Positions 19,936 to 31,510 of a stretch of 64,000 nucleotides of DNA are shown here, piece after piece. The stretch's first letter is position 1. Each line of letters begins with the position of its first letter. The DNA is from Larix kaempferi (lineage: Eukaryota > Streptophyta > Pinopsida > Pinales > Pinaceae): the NCBI GenBank assembly GCA_027924585.1, contig BSBM01000068.1:13324001-13388000 (forward strand), read 5' to 3'. A model generated the notes under the pieces. The model searched no databases. It was not told where the DNA came from and saw only the letters and a program-made list of their open reading frames with translations. The translations under genes and the position numbers were made by a program.

Positions 19936-22193
19936 TGTTGCTGAACAAATGTTGTAGTTCTTCTTTTGTAGGAGGTGGCATACGATCTTTCCTACACAAC
20001 AAGTTAAATTGCATGATTAGAAAACATCTCATAGTTCTTAGAACAAATTCTTACACATAAAGAAATATGTCATACAGTCATGCAATTATCTTAGCCAATG
20101 CTTCAATACAACATTTATCCATATCCCGTAACTTTCTAGATGCCTTCCAATCTCTACCAAAACATTGTTAAGAGTGTGAACAACTCCCAACATGTCAGCA
20201 AAGAGGTTTCATTCTAGATAAGTAGCAATGGAATGTTGTACAGTGCCATAGGCTACTTACCCATGCATATTAGTAGTATACTGTTCATCAATGCAACTAT
20301 TCTAATATGCATAATACACAACCTAATTCTAGGAATATCAGTATATACATTATTGAACAGTATTATTTAAACAATAAAATATGCAAGTAATGACAATTCA
20401 AATACTTATCTTTGTTTGTTTGTTGGGTTGACTCCCTCTCAGTCTTTGCTTCTTTTCTGCAACTCCATTCTTATGTGGATTGTGAGAAGTGGTCAACTCC
20501 CTCTGAATATCTGCATCCTTGTAGAAACTACTGAAGTGTGCTCCTTTGCTTTCTTGCAGGAACAACTGGAGTGTGCTCCCTCTTGATCTTTGCTTCCTAG
20601 ATTACCTATCCTTGAACTTACATCCATCCTTAATCACTATGCATGCTTATTAGTATCATCATTTTGTTATCCTTGAGGTCTCATACATAATCACACATTT
20701 ATTAGTATAATCTTAATACTATCAAAACACAATAATCTTAAACATGCATTTCATGATCATTCACAGATAATAAACATTAGTATTCAAGGTTTCAGGGAAG
20801 TCTTCTTTTACTCATACATTTTCTTATTTGATCATAAGACTCTTTTGGTTAGTTGAATCATCAATTATGGTAAGAAACATAATATGCATACAACCATGAT
20901 TATTCAAACCTATGACTTCATGAATAATCATTATCAACAACACAACAGTATAAGATCCTAACACAAGGTAGGATTCTAGCTTGATATAGGAAAAACATAC
21001 TTGGATTAGCATGCTAGCTAGTTATGTCTAACATACCCGCATAATGTCTTCTGGTTCTCTTCAGTGACTTGTGCTAGTAACCTGCATGTCTCATAAGTTA
21101 ACCATTGTAGAACCAAGTTATACATACCTCGAAAGTAGATCTTCTATGTGATCCATGACAATGGATGAATCCTTGTCTTCATGTCACCATGATCATATGT
21201 TCTTGAAGTAGAACATGATTTGTCTTTCTTGGTGTACCTTTTATGTTAGCAGACAACATAAACCTCATACAACACCATAATGCATTAGTACAATCATAAG
21301 TGTCAACACCCTAACCAATGAATATCTTCTATCATGCATTCATAATTTTGTTAAGGTGATACGACAAATCTAAAATCAAGATTGTACTAACCGTAATAAC
21401 ATGAAGACAAACATACCATAAACTTAATCATGAACAAATATCGAAACATACCTCGATGATTCATACCTGTCAAGATCGCTTGTAATATTCTTATGTAAGG
21501 CCTTAGCCTCATCTCCCTCTGAAACAGGAACTTCTTCACTTATGCAGGTGACAAATCCATCTTCTTCTAGGATTAACCCAATCCACTTGATTTGCAAGAA
21601 CTGGACCTGGAGCTGGATATGGGTTTGTCAGAGAAACCCCAAAAATTCAAACTTTGAATTTCAAACTTCTAAAAGGATAGAAATATGCGCCTTGATGAGC
21701 TGATCAAGCTGGTATATTCAGAATTTGAAAACTGCAAAGTTTCACTCCTCAATTTTGCCTTTGAAACTTCCGGATTCACTGAACGTGACCCTGAACTGGG
21801 GTTTGATGAAGCCCACTCTTCTGCCCAATCAAAAGGTTTGATCCAAATCTCTAAGCTTCTATTTTTCTGAGGAGCTTCCAACCGTGGTCATAGATTTCAA
21901 AAATTCCCATTTTTACAGAAGCCCTAATTTTCCACTTTTCTGATCAAAGTCCCGAACTAGGGTCTGATCAAGCCCGGCCTTCTGCCCAACCAAAAATTCT
22001 GATCTTGGTTTCTAAATTTTTATTTTGATGAGTAGCATTCAGCCATGGTCTCCAATTACAAAAATTCCAACTTTCTCCGAAGCCCTAAATTTCGGAAGCC
22101 ATGAATGAAGGTACTAAAAAATAATTCTGTTTTGACAGAAATATGTACCTGATTGTTTCTGGTTTAACTCCTAAATTTTCAATCCACAGGGTC
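19936..22193 (-). other. Copia-1 internal region without recognisable coding sequence
   Basis: Gag, protease and integrase would be expected here, but I find none of their motifs on the - strand (no CCHC knuckle, DSGA, or DDE core). The sequence is AT-rich with many stops. The domains were either replaced or decayed beyond recognition; given the LTR similarity, replacement or deletion is more likely. Confidence 0.5.
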
Positions 22194-22575
22194 TAAAAAC
22201 ATTTCCTGAGATATCCCGAACCTCCTATCTTTCCATCCCGACAGGTCTGACCTCAATTGGATTCTCTGAGAGAGAGTTATGCCAACTGTCGCAACGTGAC
22301 CTGTTTATGGGATAATATAGGAGAGCGAACTTGTACGGCGTGCCACGTGTCACTGTTTCAACTTAGGCCTCTGAAAAGTTTTCCTGAGATATCCCGACCT
22401 GTTATATTTCCATCCTGATAGGTCTGACCTCAATTGGATTCTCTAAGAGAGAGTTATGACAAGTGTCGTAATGTGACCTGTTTATGAGATAATACAGGAG
22501 AGCGAACTTGTACGGCATGCCACATTTCACTGGTTCAACTTCGGCCTCTGAAAATGTTTCCTGAGATATTACAAT
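22194..22575 (-). repeat. 178-bp tandem repeat in the Copia-1 leader
   Basis: The stretch from 'cctgagatatcccga' at 22205 is repeated from 22383 (about 85-90 percent by eye) and a third unit starts at 22560 and stops after about 15 bp. It lies between the PBS and the missing gag, so it would be in the 5' leader of the element RNA. Confidence 0.85.
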
Positions 22576-22919
22576 CTGTGTACTACATGTCTTGTTTTAC
22601 GAAATTTCATTTGGAGCTTCCTATCCCAAGTTGTGACGTTTTTCCCAAGGTCATCTAATTTTGACTCAGATCTGGAAGAGGCAGCAACCCTATATTGTAC
22701 AGATCATAAATCACAAAGTAAAATGAATTAGAGGTTTTCCTTTAGACACAAGGTACATGGGGATTTAATCTTCGACCTGTAAAGGTTTCAGATCTGAAAA
22801 CTTCACCAAAACAGATTTATAGCGAAAGTGCTACGATGACTGGTTTTTGCTATATCAAGCCCTAGCATCGTAAGTGCAACAAGTGTCATACATGCCATAT
22901 CATGCCTTCTTTCAGGCTA

Positions 22920-22931
22920 GCTCTGATACCA
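22920..22931 (-). other. Copia-1 primer-binding site
   Basis: On the - strand TGGTATCAGAGC starts immediately after the LTR end, a full match to the initiator-tRNA-Met 3' end used by many plant LTR elements. Confidence 0.93.
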
Positions 22932-23578
22932 TGTTAAATTTTCAGAATTTACTTCAATCTGATCTAGGATCTTAACTGAGAGAACAACATGTACAGCAAA
23001 TCTACAACATATCAATCATGGACACAATAATGCAAGTACACAAGAGACACAGAGTTTACTTGGGGAAAACCATAAAGGTGAAAAACCCCAATAACTTCCT
23101 CAGAGATAGATAGAGCAATGATACAACCAGAATACAAGAGATAGTCTTCTCCTAGCAGCAGATCCTCCTCCTCCACAAGTGCACCACTCTCCCAAGTGTG
23201 AGTGAGAGAATAGAAATGTGTAAAATGAGATAGACACACTCTCTATTTATACACTAACTTGACTTGACCTTTACTCAACTAGGTCGGCCTCAACTTAACC
23301 ACTTAACATAATGCTGACTGGGCCGACCCCCACTAGGGTGGTCTAATAACCCTTTGACCCACATGGCCGACCCCCAATAGGGTGGTCTAATAACCCTTTG
23401 ACCCACATGACTTATACAGGGCTGACCCCAACAAGGTGGTATAATAACCCATCAAGTATAAGTTACGACACTTACAATATAAATGACGACACTTTCGTAT
23501 AGAGGAATAATAACATCTCTATAGGAATACAATATACATATATGTGAAATACATTCCGAAGTTACATATACATCAACA
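22932..23578 (-). repeat. Copia-1 5' LTR
   Basis: 647 bp, same length as the 3' LTR and nearly identical. It carries the element promoter on the - strand. Confidence 0.9.
23243..23252 (-). promoter_or_regulatory. TATA box of the Copia-1 LTR promoter
   Basis: On the - strand GTATAAATAGAGAG fits a plant TATA box and occurs at the same position in both LTRs and in the truncated LTR near 8820-8832. Confidence 0.6.
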
Positions 23579-23679
23579 TATCCATCCTAGTTGATGTAAT
23601 TTATGCCAAGCCACCAACTACCCAGTCATTGACTCATTAGTTGAATTAGAGTCAATGTTGGCTGATATTTTTTAGTTAA

Positions 23680-23860
23680 ACTACCATAGAGGTAGATGTT
23701 GATTTGTAATCCAACATGTGAATCTGATCAACATCTAGATTAAAATGAATGTCAATTATCATATTCCAAGCCTTTGGGGCTTGCCTTAACTCATAAAGAG
23801 TCATATAAACAAGATGTTTTTCACCTGCAACCTAGAAACCTTGTGGTCGATGCACACAAA
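23680..23860 (-). pseudogene. Relic of another Copia reverse transcriptase
   Basis: The - strand reads VHRPQGF, a stop, VAGEKHLVYMTLYELRQAPK, AWNMIIDIHF and DYKSTSTSMVV. This matches the RT stretch 'V.QP.GF...G.E..VYKLKKALYGL.QAPRAW' of Copia elements. It lies 100 bp outside the Copia-1 insertion and is much more decayed, so Copia-1 probably landed in or near an older element. No LTR of that element is identifiable. Confidence 0.7.
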
Positions 23861-25189
23861 TTACACTCTTTATGTACATCTTGCAAATCCTCCAGAGAGC
23901 ATATTCCCTTGGATGCAACCAACTTGAATGTCTTTTACTTTGTTGTAGGAACGAACTTTTTTCATTCTTCATGAATGCATTCTTCCTTTTTTTTTCCTTC
24001 TTGCCGAACCACAATTCAAAAGAACTTTGAAAAACATACAACACAACATAATAAACCTGTTGTACACACTACTTACCTATCTTTTTTGGCCTTCCACTTG
24101 GTCCTTCATCCTAGGGCGATGGAAGCTAATTCATGTCCTCATCATAAGTGGAATGATACAATTTAGGTGTTCTTTTCGATTTTCTATACTTTGAACCCTA
24201 GATGCGTGGAAGATTCACCCCACCTTGTGCTCCCACTCCTAAAGCTAACTTACAAGGAGTGCATAATCCCCAATACCACTCTCCTAAAACTATTCCCTAC
24301 ATTCCCAGAATGATTCTTGTAGCTACTACATGACGAGAGAAGAAATTACAAATTGCTAATGGCAAGAGCCTTAAGAAAGCTTAGTAGATAGTATAATTAT
24401 TTGCTTTTTCAGTTTAGAATCTAGCTTCCAGAACTTAGAATTATTTGTCTTTTGTAAACATTATATGATAATTGAATTTTGCACTATTGATTGCTTATTA
24501 CAACCCTTTGATCATGATGCCCTATTTCATTTCATAGTTGATGCTATCTCTTACAGTTTTATGATAACAAATGTTATCAATTGAAACTTGAAACATGGAG
24601 GTTGATGTTATGGTTTATCATTTGATGACAATATTAGAAGTTATAACTACTAGCTCTTTGATGGTATTTGTGTTCTAAATGGTTGATGAGACTTTAATGA
24701 TTATCATTAATCTACTACAGATGTCCACGTTTTAATATTTTCTGCAACTAACTCACTATTTTGCATGCTTTTTTTAATATATATGGGTCAAATATATAAA
24801 AATATATATTATATAAAAAATGCTCCAAGAATTTTTAGGAAATTAACACTTCTTGTTTTGCTTTTTGAAATGACTGAAGGATCCCATAATAAATTTTGAT
24901 GAAATCATGTAGCATTCAGATTGAAAGACAGACAGAACTTGACTCAAAGCAGATAAAATGTCGGTTTTAGATTACAAGCATAAAAAATGCAACAAACGGA
25001 GCATGTCTCAGGCCTTCAAAACATTGCTCCCAAAGGCCCCATGTTGAGTAGAAATTTAGTTTTGACATTCATGTACTGGATTCAAAATCAACTCATGATT
25101 GCCTTTAAATGTTTTCTGCACCTTTTGGACATCCTGTTACTTAGCTTTAGTCTTAAGTTTGCCTTAGATTTTTTTCCTTTTAACCAAGC
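23861..25189. other. No gene recognised
   Basis: AT-rich, with one A/T-only block around 24775-24820. No domain or repeat boundary found on either strand. The region may hold more of the old Copia relic. Confidence 0.4.
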
Positions 25190-25880
25190 AAAACTTAGCC
25201 TTTTGACCCGCAATGGTGGAAGCTTTCAGCTAACTCTCCCGAAATGGCGGAAGAGTTGGCTTAAGTCTTCGAAGGGACAGAACATTTAATCAAATAGGAC
25301 CGCAGTGGAACAAGCTCGTCAAAACCTTCCTCTACAGCGGAAGCTTTGGCATAACTCTTATGCGAGCGCCGGAAACTCTTCAACTCTTCCTTTTCGAAAA
25401 AACTCGCCTTTTCCCGTACCAACAAGCCTTGAATCTTTTCGGAAAGGTTTGGATAACTTTCCCGCAGAAGCGAAAGCTTTCATTTAAGTCTCCTGCGGCA
25501 CATAGCTCTCTCGCGGAAACGCTCGCTCAACTCTTCTGCAACAGCAGAACGATTTTAGCTTTTCTTTCTGCGTGTGTCGAAAGTTTTAACATGAGCCTCC
25601 CGCGTTTGACGGTCACATTTATTGAAAAGGTTTCGACGTGACCCAGCCGTACGTGGATTCAATACCTGTTTAATGACTTTCACCCATCGAATTGATGGCC
25701 CACACGTACCAACTCAAATATATAGGGTTGAAACCCCGTTGGCATTTCATATTGTTTTAATCGCTCAAAGGACTTGCCCGTCCCGTTTGAACAACCAAGT
25801 GCGTTCACTGTTGTCTCAAGGCTTATATTCACCGGCTGCTAGAGTATCGTCGGTGTCACACCTTTAATTTACAAGTAAGT
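25190..25880. other. CpG-rich block upstream of the coiled-coil reading frame
   Basis: Base composition changes sharply: CG dinucleotides are frequent (for example gcggaag, cgcggaaacgctcgc, cccgcgtttgacgg), unlike the CG-poor neighbours. Degenerate units around 'gcggaagctttNNNtNaact' recur from about 25200 to 25560. A TATA-like 'caaatatatagg' lies near 25715. It resembles an LTR or promoter region, but I could not find a second copy to prove an LTR. Confidence 0.45.
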
Positions 25881-26467
25881 GCATTTGCCTGTTTAATAGG
25901 ACGTATATGCTTGCTTGAAGTGTTGTTTCTTTGCTTCATTGGGATGCTCTTTATTACGAAGTTTTCCCGGAACTTTGTCAACCTTCCTGCAGCTACCGTA
26001 GAGTATCACGTTGCCCGGTATCACCACCTCAATCACGGCCCCAGTTAGCAGTTTGACCTTAAGAAGATGTGCATTAAGAAACCCTAAACTTAGGCGTAAG
26101 AGGTCCCAAGACTCTCGCTTTTGAAAACTGCATCTTTTCATTGCTACTGCTGAGCCTATCTGCCTTTCCTCACCTAATCAATAGATGTCTTGGCTATAGT
26201 ATGCTGGCTTTTCCCACCTCGGGAATTGGACAGTATCCGAGGGACTAGAGTACATAGACCTACCTTGATCTTGTAGCCGTTAGTTCCCTTAACTAGCACA
26301 GAAAGCCACTAGGATAACCTGATTAATGTCTTCATGTTTTCTTTCTTTGCATGTATATGAGAAAGAAACATATTCTTTTTAAGACCATCTACAAGTATCA
26401 GTTTAGTTTTGTAAAACACTATGTCATGCATGCTTATTCACATCAATTATTGTACAGGATTCCCATT

Positions 26468-29035
26468 ATGGCCAAAGGTGGCAAGAGAAGGATGAAAGCA
26501 ATCGAGGAAAATTCCAGACTGAAGACAACATTTCAGGACACCAGATGCACTACAAATGTGCCTCCAGAAGTAAATTGGGGTGATATCTATCGTATGATAA
26601 GGGATCTAGACTTTCCTGAAGCTCTCCTTGAAGAGGAATGCTTATATCAAAATATCAGGAATTCATGTATATCCAAAGCATCCACACGCCCAGAAACCTT
26701 CCCGTGCTCAGAAGTAATCAGGTGGGTGCTGCAGCATGCCAACCCTGAAACCAGAGTTGTAGCAGACAGCACGAGTAATGCCTTTGCCTCATTCCACCCA
26801 TCTTACATTGCAATAGCTTACAAACTACCCAAAGCACAACGACTAGATGATGCATGGTTGCAGGAGGTCAATATGGATAATCTAGACATAGCAAGGAGGA
26901 TGTTAATCACAGAAAGCAATTTAGAATAAGAGACAGTGAGGAATATGAAGTCCAATATTTAAGGCCTCCCTTTAGACTAATTGCTCTAATGCTAAGCAGG
27001 ATCTTCGGGAGGCCTGATGAGACGATGTTCATGCTGCAGTGGGTCCCTATCATACATTTTGTCGCTTTCAAAGGCACAATCTTCAATTGGGCTGACATTC
27101 TCTCAGACAGCCTGGCATCAGCAGTAATAATAGCTAAAGAAGGGCTAGAGGAAAGAAAGGAAGAATTCTATATGGCTTCGTATCTCATAGACTGCATTGT
27201 GGCAAAGTATATTTTTCCCAAGTTGGGGTGCATGTGGAGTCTGGCCGAAGGTCCAGTATTCCTTGCCTATAAAATCTTTTGGGCGCAGAATTATAAGACA
27301 GACTACAAGCTCATCTGCGAGGAGTTTATCATGCCGCTTTATGAAATGATTTTCCATGAAGAACCAAATTGTTTGTCGGAGAACGCCATGGAGGCCTTGG
27401 AAAAGTATAGCGATTTCTATTTTTCTCCAGAAGGTACCTACATAAGAATGTATAGAGGTTCTAAAGCACCCTATATTCTTCCGAAGTATGCCACAGATTA
27501 CATAGTCCATAAGGAAATGGTCAGGCAAGTCTTCATTGATGGAATGGGTAACACCTTGTACAAAGCCAAGAAGGCCACCTTTCCCCCCTTACCCTTTTAT
27601 ATTGGAGCCTACAAGTTCGTAGGAATCAAAAACTATAAAAGAGTTTGTTGCAGAATTGAAAAGCTTCCACTTTGGAGAAAAGATTTTCCACAGGAACGAT
27701 CGACAAGGCAAAGTCACGCAGCATTGCAAAGAGCACTCTACTCCCTATGAATATGCCAATTTTTATGATCCTCAGGAAGAACCATATAGGGATATTAGTA
27801 ATATGGCCGAGCTACAAATCTGTCAGGTAAGCAAAGGAGGAGCCAGCTCAAGCTCCCAGGCTCTCTCTGAAGAAGAACTGAGGCTCTCGGAACACGCAAA
27901 GAAGACCCAAGAAGATAAATTAAGAGAAGAAGAGAATTTGAAAATCCAAGCAACCGAAGCTGAAGCAGAGGCGAAAAGGAAAAAAGAGGAAGAAAAGAAG
28001 TCCAAAGAAGAGATCGACCCCAAAATCCCAGACTTGCAAAACTTGGATATGGGCTCTCCTATAAGGGATCTACCTATTGTCCCCTTCACACCCTATAAAG
28101 GTAGCACAGTTTCTAACTAGCATAATTTTGCTTATAATAAGAAGAGGAAGACCATTGTCAAAGAGACAGGGTCCATACTGAAAAGACCTTTTCGGCGAGA
28201 CATCATCACCGCGCATGAGACCACGGTCATGAAGAACACTGAAGAAGCAGCTAGGCACCTAGCATCCATATCTGTAGCCACGGTCACAGCAACCACAGAC
28301 AATGTTTTTAAGTTGGGAGACAGGTTACATGAAGAAAAGGAGAAGGCACAGCAGCTTCAGGAAGCCTTGGTCAAAGAGCAGAACTATGCAAACCTAATGA
28401 TCGAGAAGAATAATGCCCTCACATCCCAAAAGGAAGACTTGCAAAGAGCAATCCAACGATTAGAGGCAGATAGGAGAGCTCTGTCAATGCAAGTAAGGAC
28501 ATTAGAAGATGAAAATGTAGAGCTTAAAGGGAAGAATTTGAAGCTCGAATCAGATAAATTCAACAACCTTGAGGAGATAGAAGACCTGAAAGAGAGCATT
28601 GAAAAATTACAAGGAGAGAATGAATCACTGGAGCAGCAATTGGAGTTAGCAAACAACAAAATGGGAGATATTAGACCCTTCCATGAGCAAGCCAGTGGAA
28701 TCCTAAAAGAGACCTATGGAGTCAGAGAACTCATAGCAGAAGAAATATATATACTAAAATCAGTCATGGCCAAGGTCAAGCAAGTAAATGTTGAAGCCAC
28801 CAGGATCAGAAGGAAGCACTCACGCATCAGTGAGGATATTAGAAGGCATATCGAATGGAGAGAAGGAAATTCAGGGTTCCCAACAACCCTTCCCCTTAAG
28901 ACTGTTGCTGAATACAAGGCAGATATACGCACCCTAGAGTATTCCAGAGACTACGGAGTAAAATTGGCCTCCGTGACTGCAGAAACTTATGAACAGTGCA
29001 AGACTGTATATTCCCAAACCCGGACCACACAGTAA
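26468..29035 (+). pseudogene. Unrecognised large protein: globular N-terminal part plus long coiled coil
   Basis: Begins MAKGGKRRMKAIEENSRLK at ATG 26468 and spans about 855 codons. Frame 1 runs to ~26925; a compensating pair of frameshifts (near 26925 and ~27645) puts the middle in another frame; then the first frame resumes, with a single TAG at 28118. The N-terminal 390 residues look folded and contain FPCSEVIRWVLQHANPETR, FASFHPSYIAIAYKLP, GTIFNWADILSDSLASAV, YLIDCIVAKYIFPKLG, LICEEFIMPLYEMIF and LPKYATDYIVHKE. From residue ~450 the sequence is rich in E, K, Q and L: first EAEAEAKRKKEEEKKSKEEI, then a heptad region from ~28240 to ~28670. It has no RT, protease, zinc knuckle or transposase motif. 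I do not recognise the family; I have an unverified impression that similar hypothetical proteins are repeated in conifer assemblies. Probably a transposon-borne or multicopy gene. Confidence 0.6.
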
Positions 29036-29050
29036 AACTGCAGAATAGCC

Positions 29051-29488
29051 ATGCCTCCAAGGATAGAATACTTCCCGGATAAGGCTCAGTATTTAGCTAA
29101 TCTGAGTATAGAGTTCCAGGCAGAAAGTGAATATGTGCAGAAGCTGGATACATTGACAGTAGAGGATCTACGCCAGTTTATCAGCCGAGCTGCTGTTCAT
29201 CAACATAGCCTGGAAGAAAGCCTCCGGATTACTGCAGCTGAAGTGACCACCTTAGAAGAAGAGTTGGCCAAACAAAAGATATCCCTCAGATTCATGAGCC
29301 CCTTGATTGGAACAAATATTGTGAAAGACACTAATCACTGGGGAATTCACATAGTAGAAGTGGAGAAAGCACTGGCAGCTAGTCAAGATACTACATCAGA
29401 GATTGGCCCAACCATTACAATGATGCAAGAGGAAATCCCAACAATCCCAGAGGCGCCTGAGCTGCCAAAGGAGCCAAGTCAGGGATAG
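29051..29488 (+). CDS. Unrecognised 145-residue protein directly after the coiled-coil frame
   Basis: Starts MPPRIEYFPDKAQYLANLSI, 15 bases after the TAA of the preceding frame and in the same frame, so it is either a second cistron or the C-terminal part of one protein of about 1007 codons cut by a CAA-to-TAA change. It contains a further helical, Glu-rich stretch (SLEESLRITAAEVTTLEEEL) and an acidic, Pro-rich tail ending PTIPEAPELPKEPSQG. The frame is intact. No known domain is seen, and no start context or splice sites decide between the two readings. Confidence 0.45.
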   Translation: MPPRIEYFPDKAQYLANLSIEFQAESEYVQKLDTLTVEDLRQFISRAAVHQHSLEESLRITAAEVTTLEEELAKQKISLRFMSPLIGTNIVKDTNHWGIHIVEVEKALAASQDTTSEIGPTITMMQEEIPTIPEAPELPKEPSQG

Positions 29489-30741
29489 CTCGTGCTCTTC
29501 AGCGTACCACGTGGATGTGCATTTTTGTACTTATGTTTGGAACGATAAAACATTTGTAATTTTGTAACTCCCATTTTGTAAATCATTTAGAATATTTCTC
29601 TTATGTAATATCAAGCACTACAAGACAAAATAGAGGAATCTAAACGGTTAGGGTATAGGTGTCAATTCTGGGCACATTTTGTAAAGCTATATATAGCTAA
29701 TAAGAAGAGAAGCAAAGGACTTTTGACAGGTGAAACTCTTTTGCTATTTTGTAAAGGAACTATTTCTGCTACATGAATGGAAATCGTTTTGGCCTGTGAA
29801 AGCTAGCATGTCATTTTACATGGAGTCTTGTTGATTAAGCTGCTCAATTATTTCTGCAAATTTCTCATACATTTCCTGTGAGATCTTTCCTGGATTTTAT
29901 GAATTAATTCTTTGCTATGGATGGTTTCATATTCTTATGTAAAATGTCTATGTTGAATGGGTAATGGAATGTTTATATTTATCTGAGTTACCTTAGATAA
30001 TCTTTCTTTTCTGTTGTAAATGCCTCTTTCAATTTAACAGCTAACTGTGGATTGTTTTGGTGTATTTTCTAGTGATTTACCCATCCTTTAATCCTACTCC
30101 TTATAAGGATAGATAGATTAGACTAGTTTAGATTAATACAGATTTGTTTACTGCATGCATTTAGGCTAGGAAACATGCACATCATTTTAAAATACAAAAT
30201 ACATAACCGGTGGATCAGGCCGCAACCGGTAAAACCAACAAATCTTTAAAAAACTTACGGTAGCTGGAACCGTTAACCGGACGGGTTCCCCAAACCAAAT
30301 GGTGAGCAATCTAATTGGGATTGCTTACTGGGGAGAATCCCTTTCTGCTTGATGCTGCGATATTCAGGGCATCAACAGGCCAGCAAGATAATAACTGGTC
30401 GGCAGGGTGGACACATCATTTGGTTGGCTAAGTTGATTTACAGAACCTACTACAACCTACAACCTACAGAAAACCAGGCATTCTATCTTCTACTTAGTCA
30501 AATTTTCAATGATTTATGAATATGTGTAGAATAGCATGGAAAAGAATATACTATTATGAATAGACCTAGTTTATTTGCAGAGATGAATATACATACATAT
30601 TGAAACCTTTACGTGCAAAAAACCATAGCATACTTATGATGTGAATCTTACATATGAACATAGACAAAGAAGGATTGTCATAGAAAATAAACACATAAGT
30701 TTTATTACAATTAACTCATTCAAGTAAGAAATTATACATAG
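29489..30741. other. No gene; sequence downstream of the coiled-coil frame
   Basis: AT-rich, with a TATA-like 'gctatatatagctaa' near 29688-29702 and a short GC-richer patch with 'aaccggt' repeats at 30207-30300. No second copy of the 25.2-25.9 kb block is found here, so LTRs around the reading frame are not shown. A polypurine-like or PBS-like site is not evident. Confidence 0.35.
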
Positions 30742-30744
30742 AGT

Positions 30745-31449
30745 ATGATTCAGCTCCCTCCCACAATAGAGGCACTGCACAAATGCCATGAACATGGCCA
30801 CTTATATCAGGACTACCATCTGAACAAACCCACCATGGAATATCTGAAAGAAGAAGAAAAAGATGCAGAGGGATTCCAAAAAACAGGTAAAAAGTGGCAC
30901 CATAACCGTAATCCAACACCAGATAAAAACAAAGAAGATACCCCTACTACTAGAAATAGTTTCGTTGTCGTGGATGGACAACCTGAAACTAACAATAAAG
31001 AATCAGCTTAGGAGAAACTGCACACAGAGATACAAAAAACATAGGTACAAGAATAGAGAAACGATGCATCTACTATGATCTCGAGAATTCAAGATCTGGA
31101 AACCGGATGCACCAACATGCAAGGTACTCCAACCCCTTCCACAGAAAACCATCAAATGAAATCGGTAGATCTGGGTCCTGACATATTGATGGATGAAGAA
31201 ATGTCCGAGTTAGAATTTGGAGATCTAGATCTATTGGGAATGGAGGATGCCTGCACTAGAAAAGCTTATGGTTCCATACCGGCGTGCCAAATCCAGCTCC
31301 TCAAGGAATCCCTAGCTAAGGAAAATCCCAAAACAAATGCAGCGTTCTCAACCTTCCCCATAAGGACAAGAAAAAAATCCAACACGACAACAAAAAGCGA
31401 GGACGCAAATCTGATCTGCAAAGAATCAACCTTCTGGGCACCAGATTAG
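30745..31449 (+). pseudogene. LINE ORF1, 3' part (CCHC zinc knuckle)
   Basis: ORF1 proteins bind the element RNA. The frame starts inside the protein at QLPPTIEALHKCHEHGHLYQ DYHL, whose C..C....H....(Y) fits the knuckle C-x2-C-x4-H-x4-C with the last Cys lost to Tyr. It continues in one frame to 31449 with three TAG codons around 31009-31056, through ELEFGDLDLLGMEDA and FSTFPIRTRKKSNTTTKSED. The DUF4283-like N-terminal half found in the second copy (61.9 kb) is absent. Confidence 0.65.
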
Positions 31450-31510
31450 TAGAATCAGGGAAATATTCCTAGTTAATGGAATTTTCTCCTACTCTTGCTC
31501 CTGGTTCTCA

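Larger units (their letters stand above)
16674..23578 (-). mobile_element. Copia-1, complete LTR insertion on the - strand
   Basis: Two 647-bp LTRs (16674-17320 and 22932-23578), a perfect initiator-Met PBS next to the right LTR, a purine tract next to the left LTR and identical 5-bp flanks TATCC (16669-16673 and 23579-23583) define one insertion of 6,905 bp. The LTRs differ at few positions, so it is one of the younger events here. The internal 5.6 kb holds RT and RNase H on the - strand (about 18549-19930) but no gag, protease or integrase that I can recognise. The 3 kb between PBS and RT is non-coding with a 178-bp tandem repeat. It probably moved with enzymes from another copy. Confidence 0.9.

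Noticed and set aside
26468-29488. Interpreting the unknown reading frame as a retrotransposon gag
   Set aside because: No zinc knuckle, capsid motif, protease, RT, PBS or LTR pair could be found around it; the position of the coiled coil does not fit gag either. Left unassigned.
29611-29630. CACTACAAGACAAA, similar to a CACTA terminus
   Set aside because: No subterminal repeats and no opposite end near the reading frame; orientation would place the element to its right, away from the coding region. A chance match is likely.
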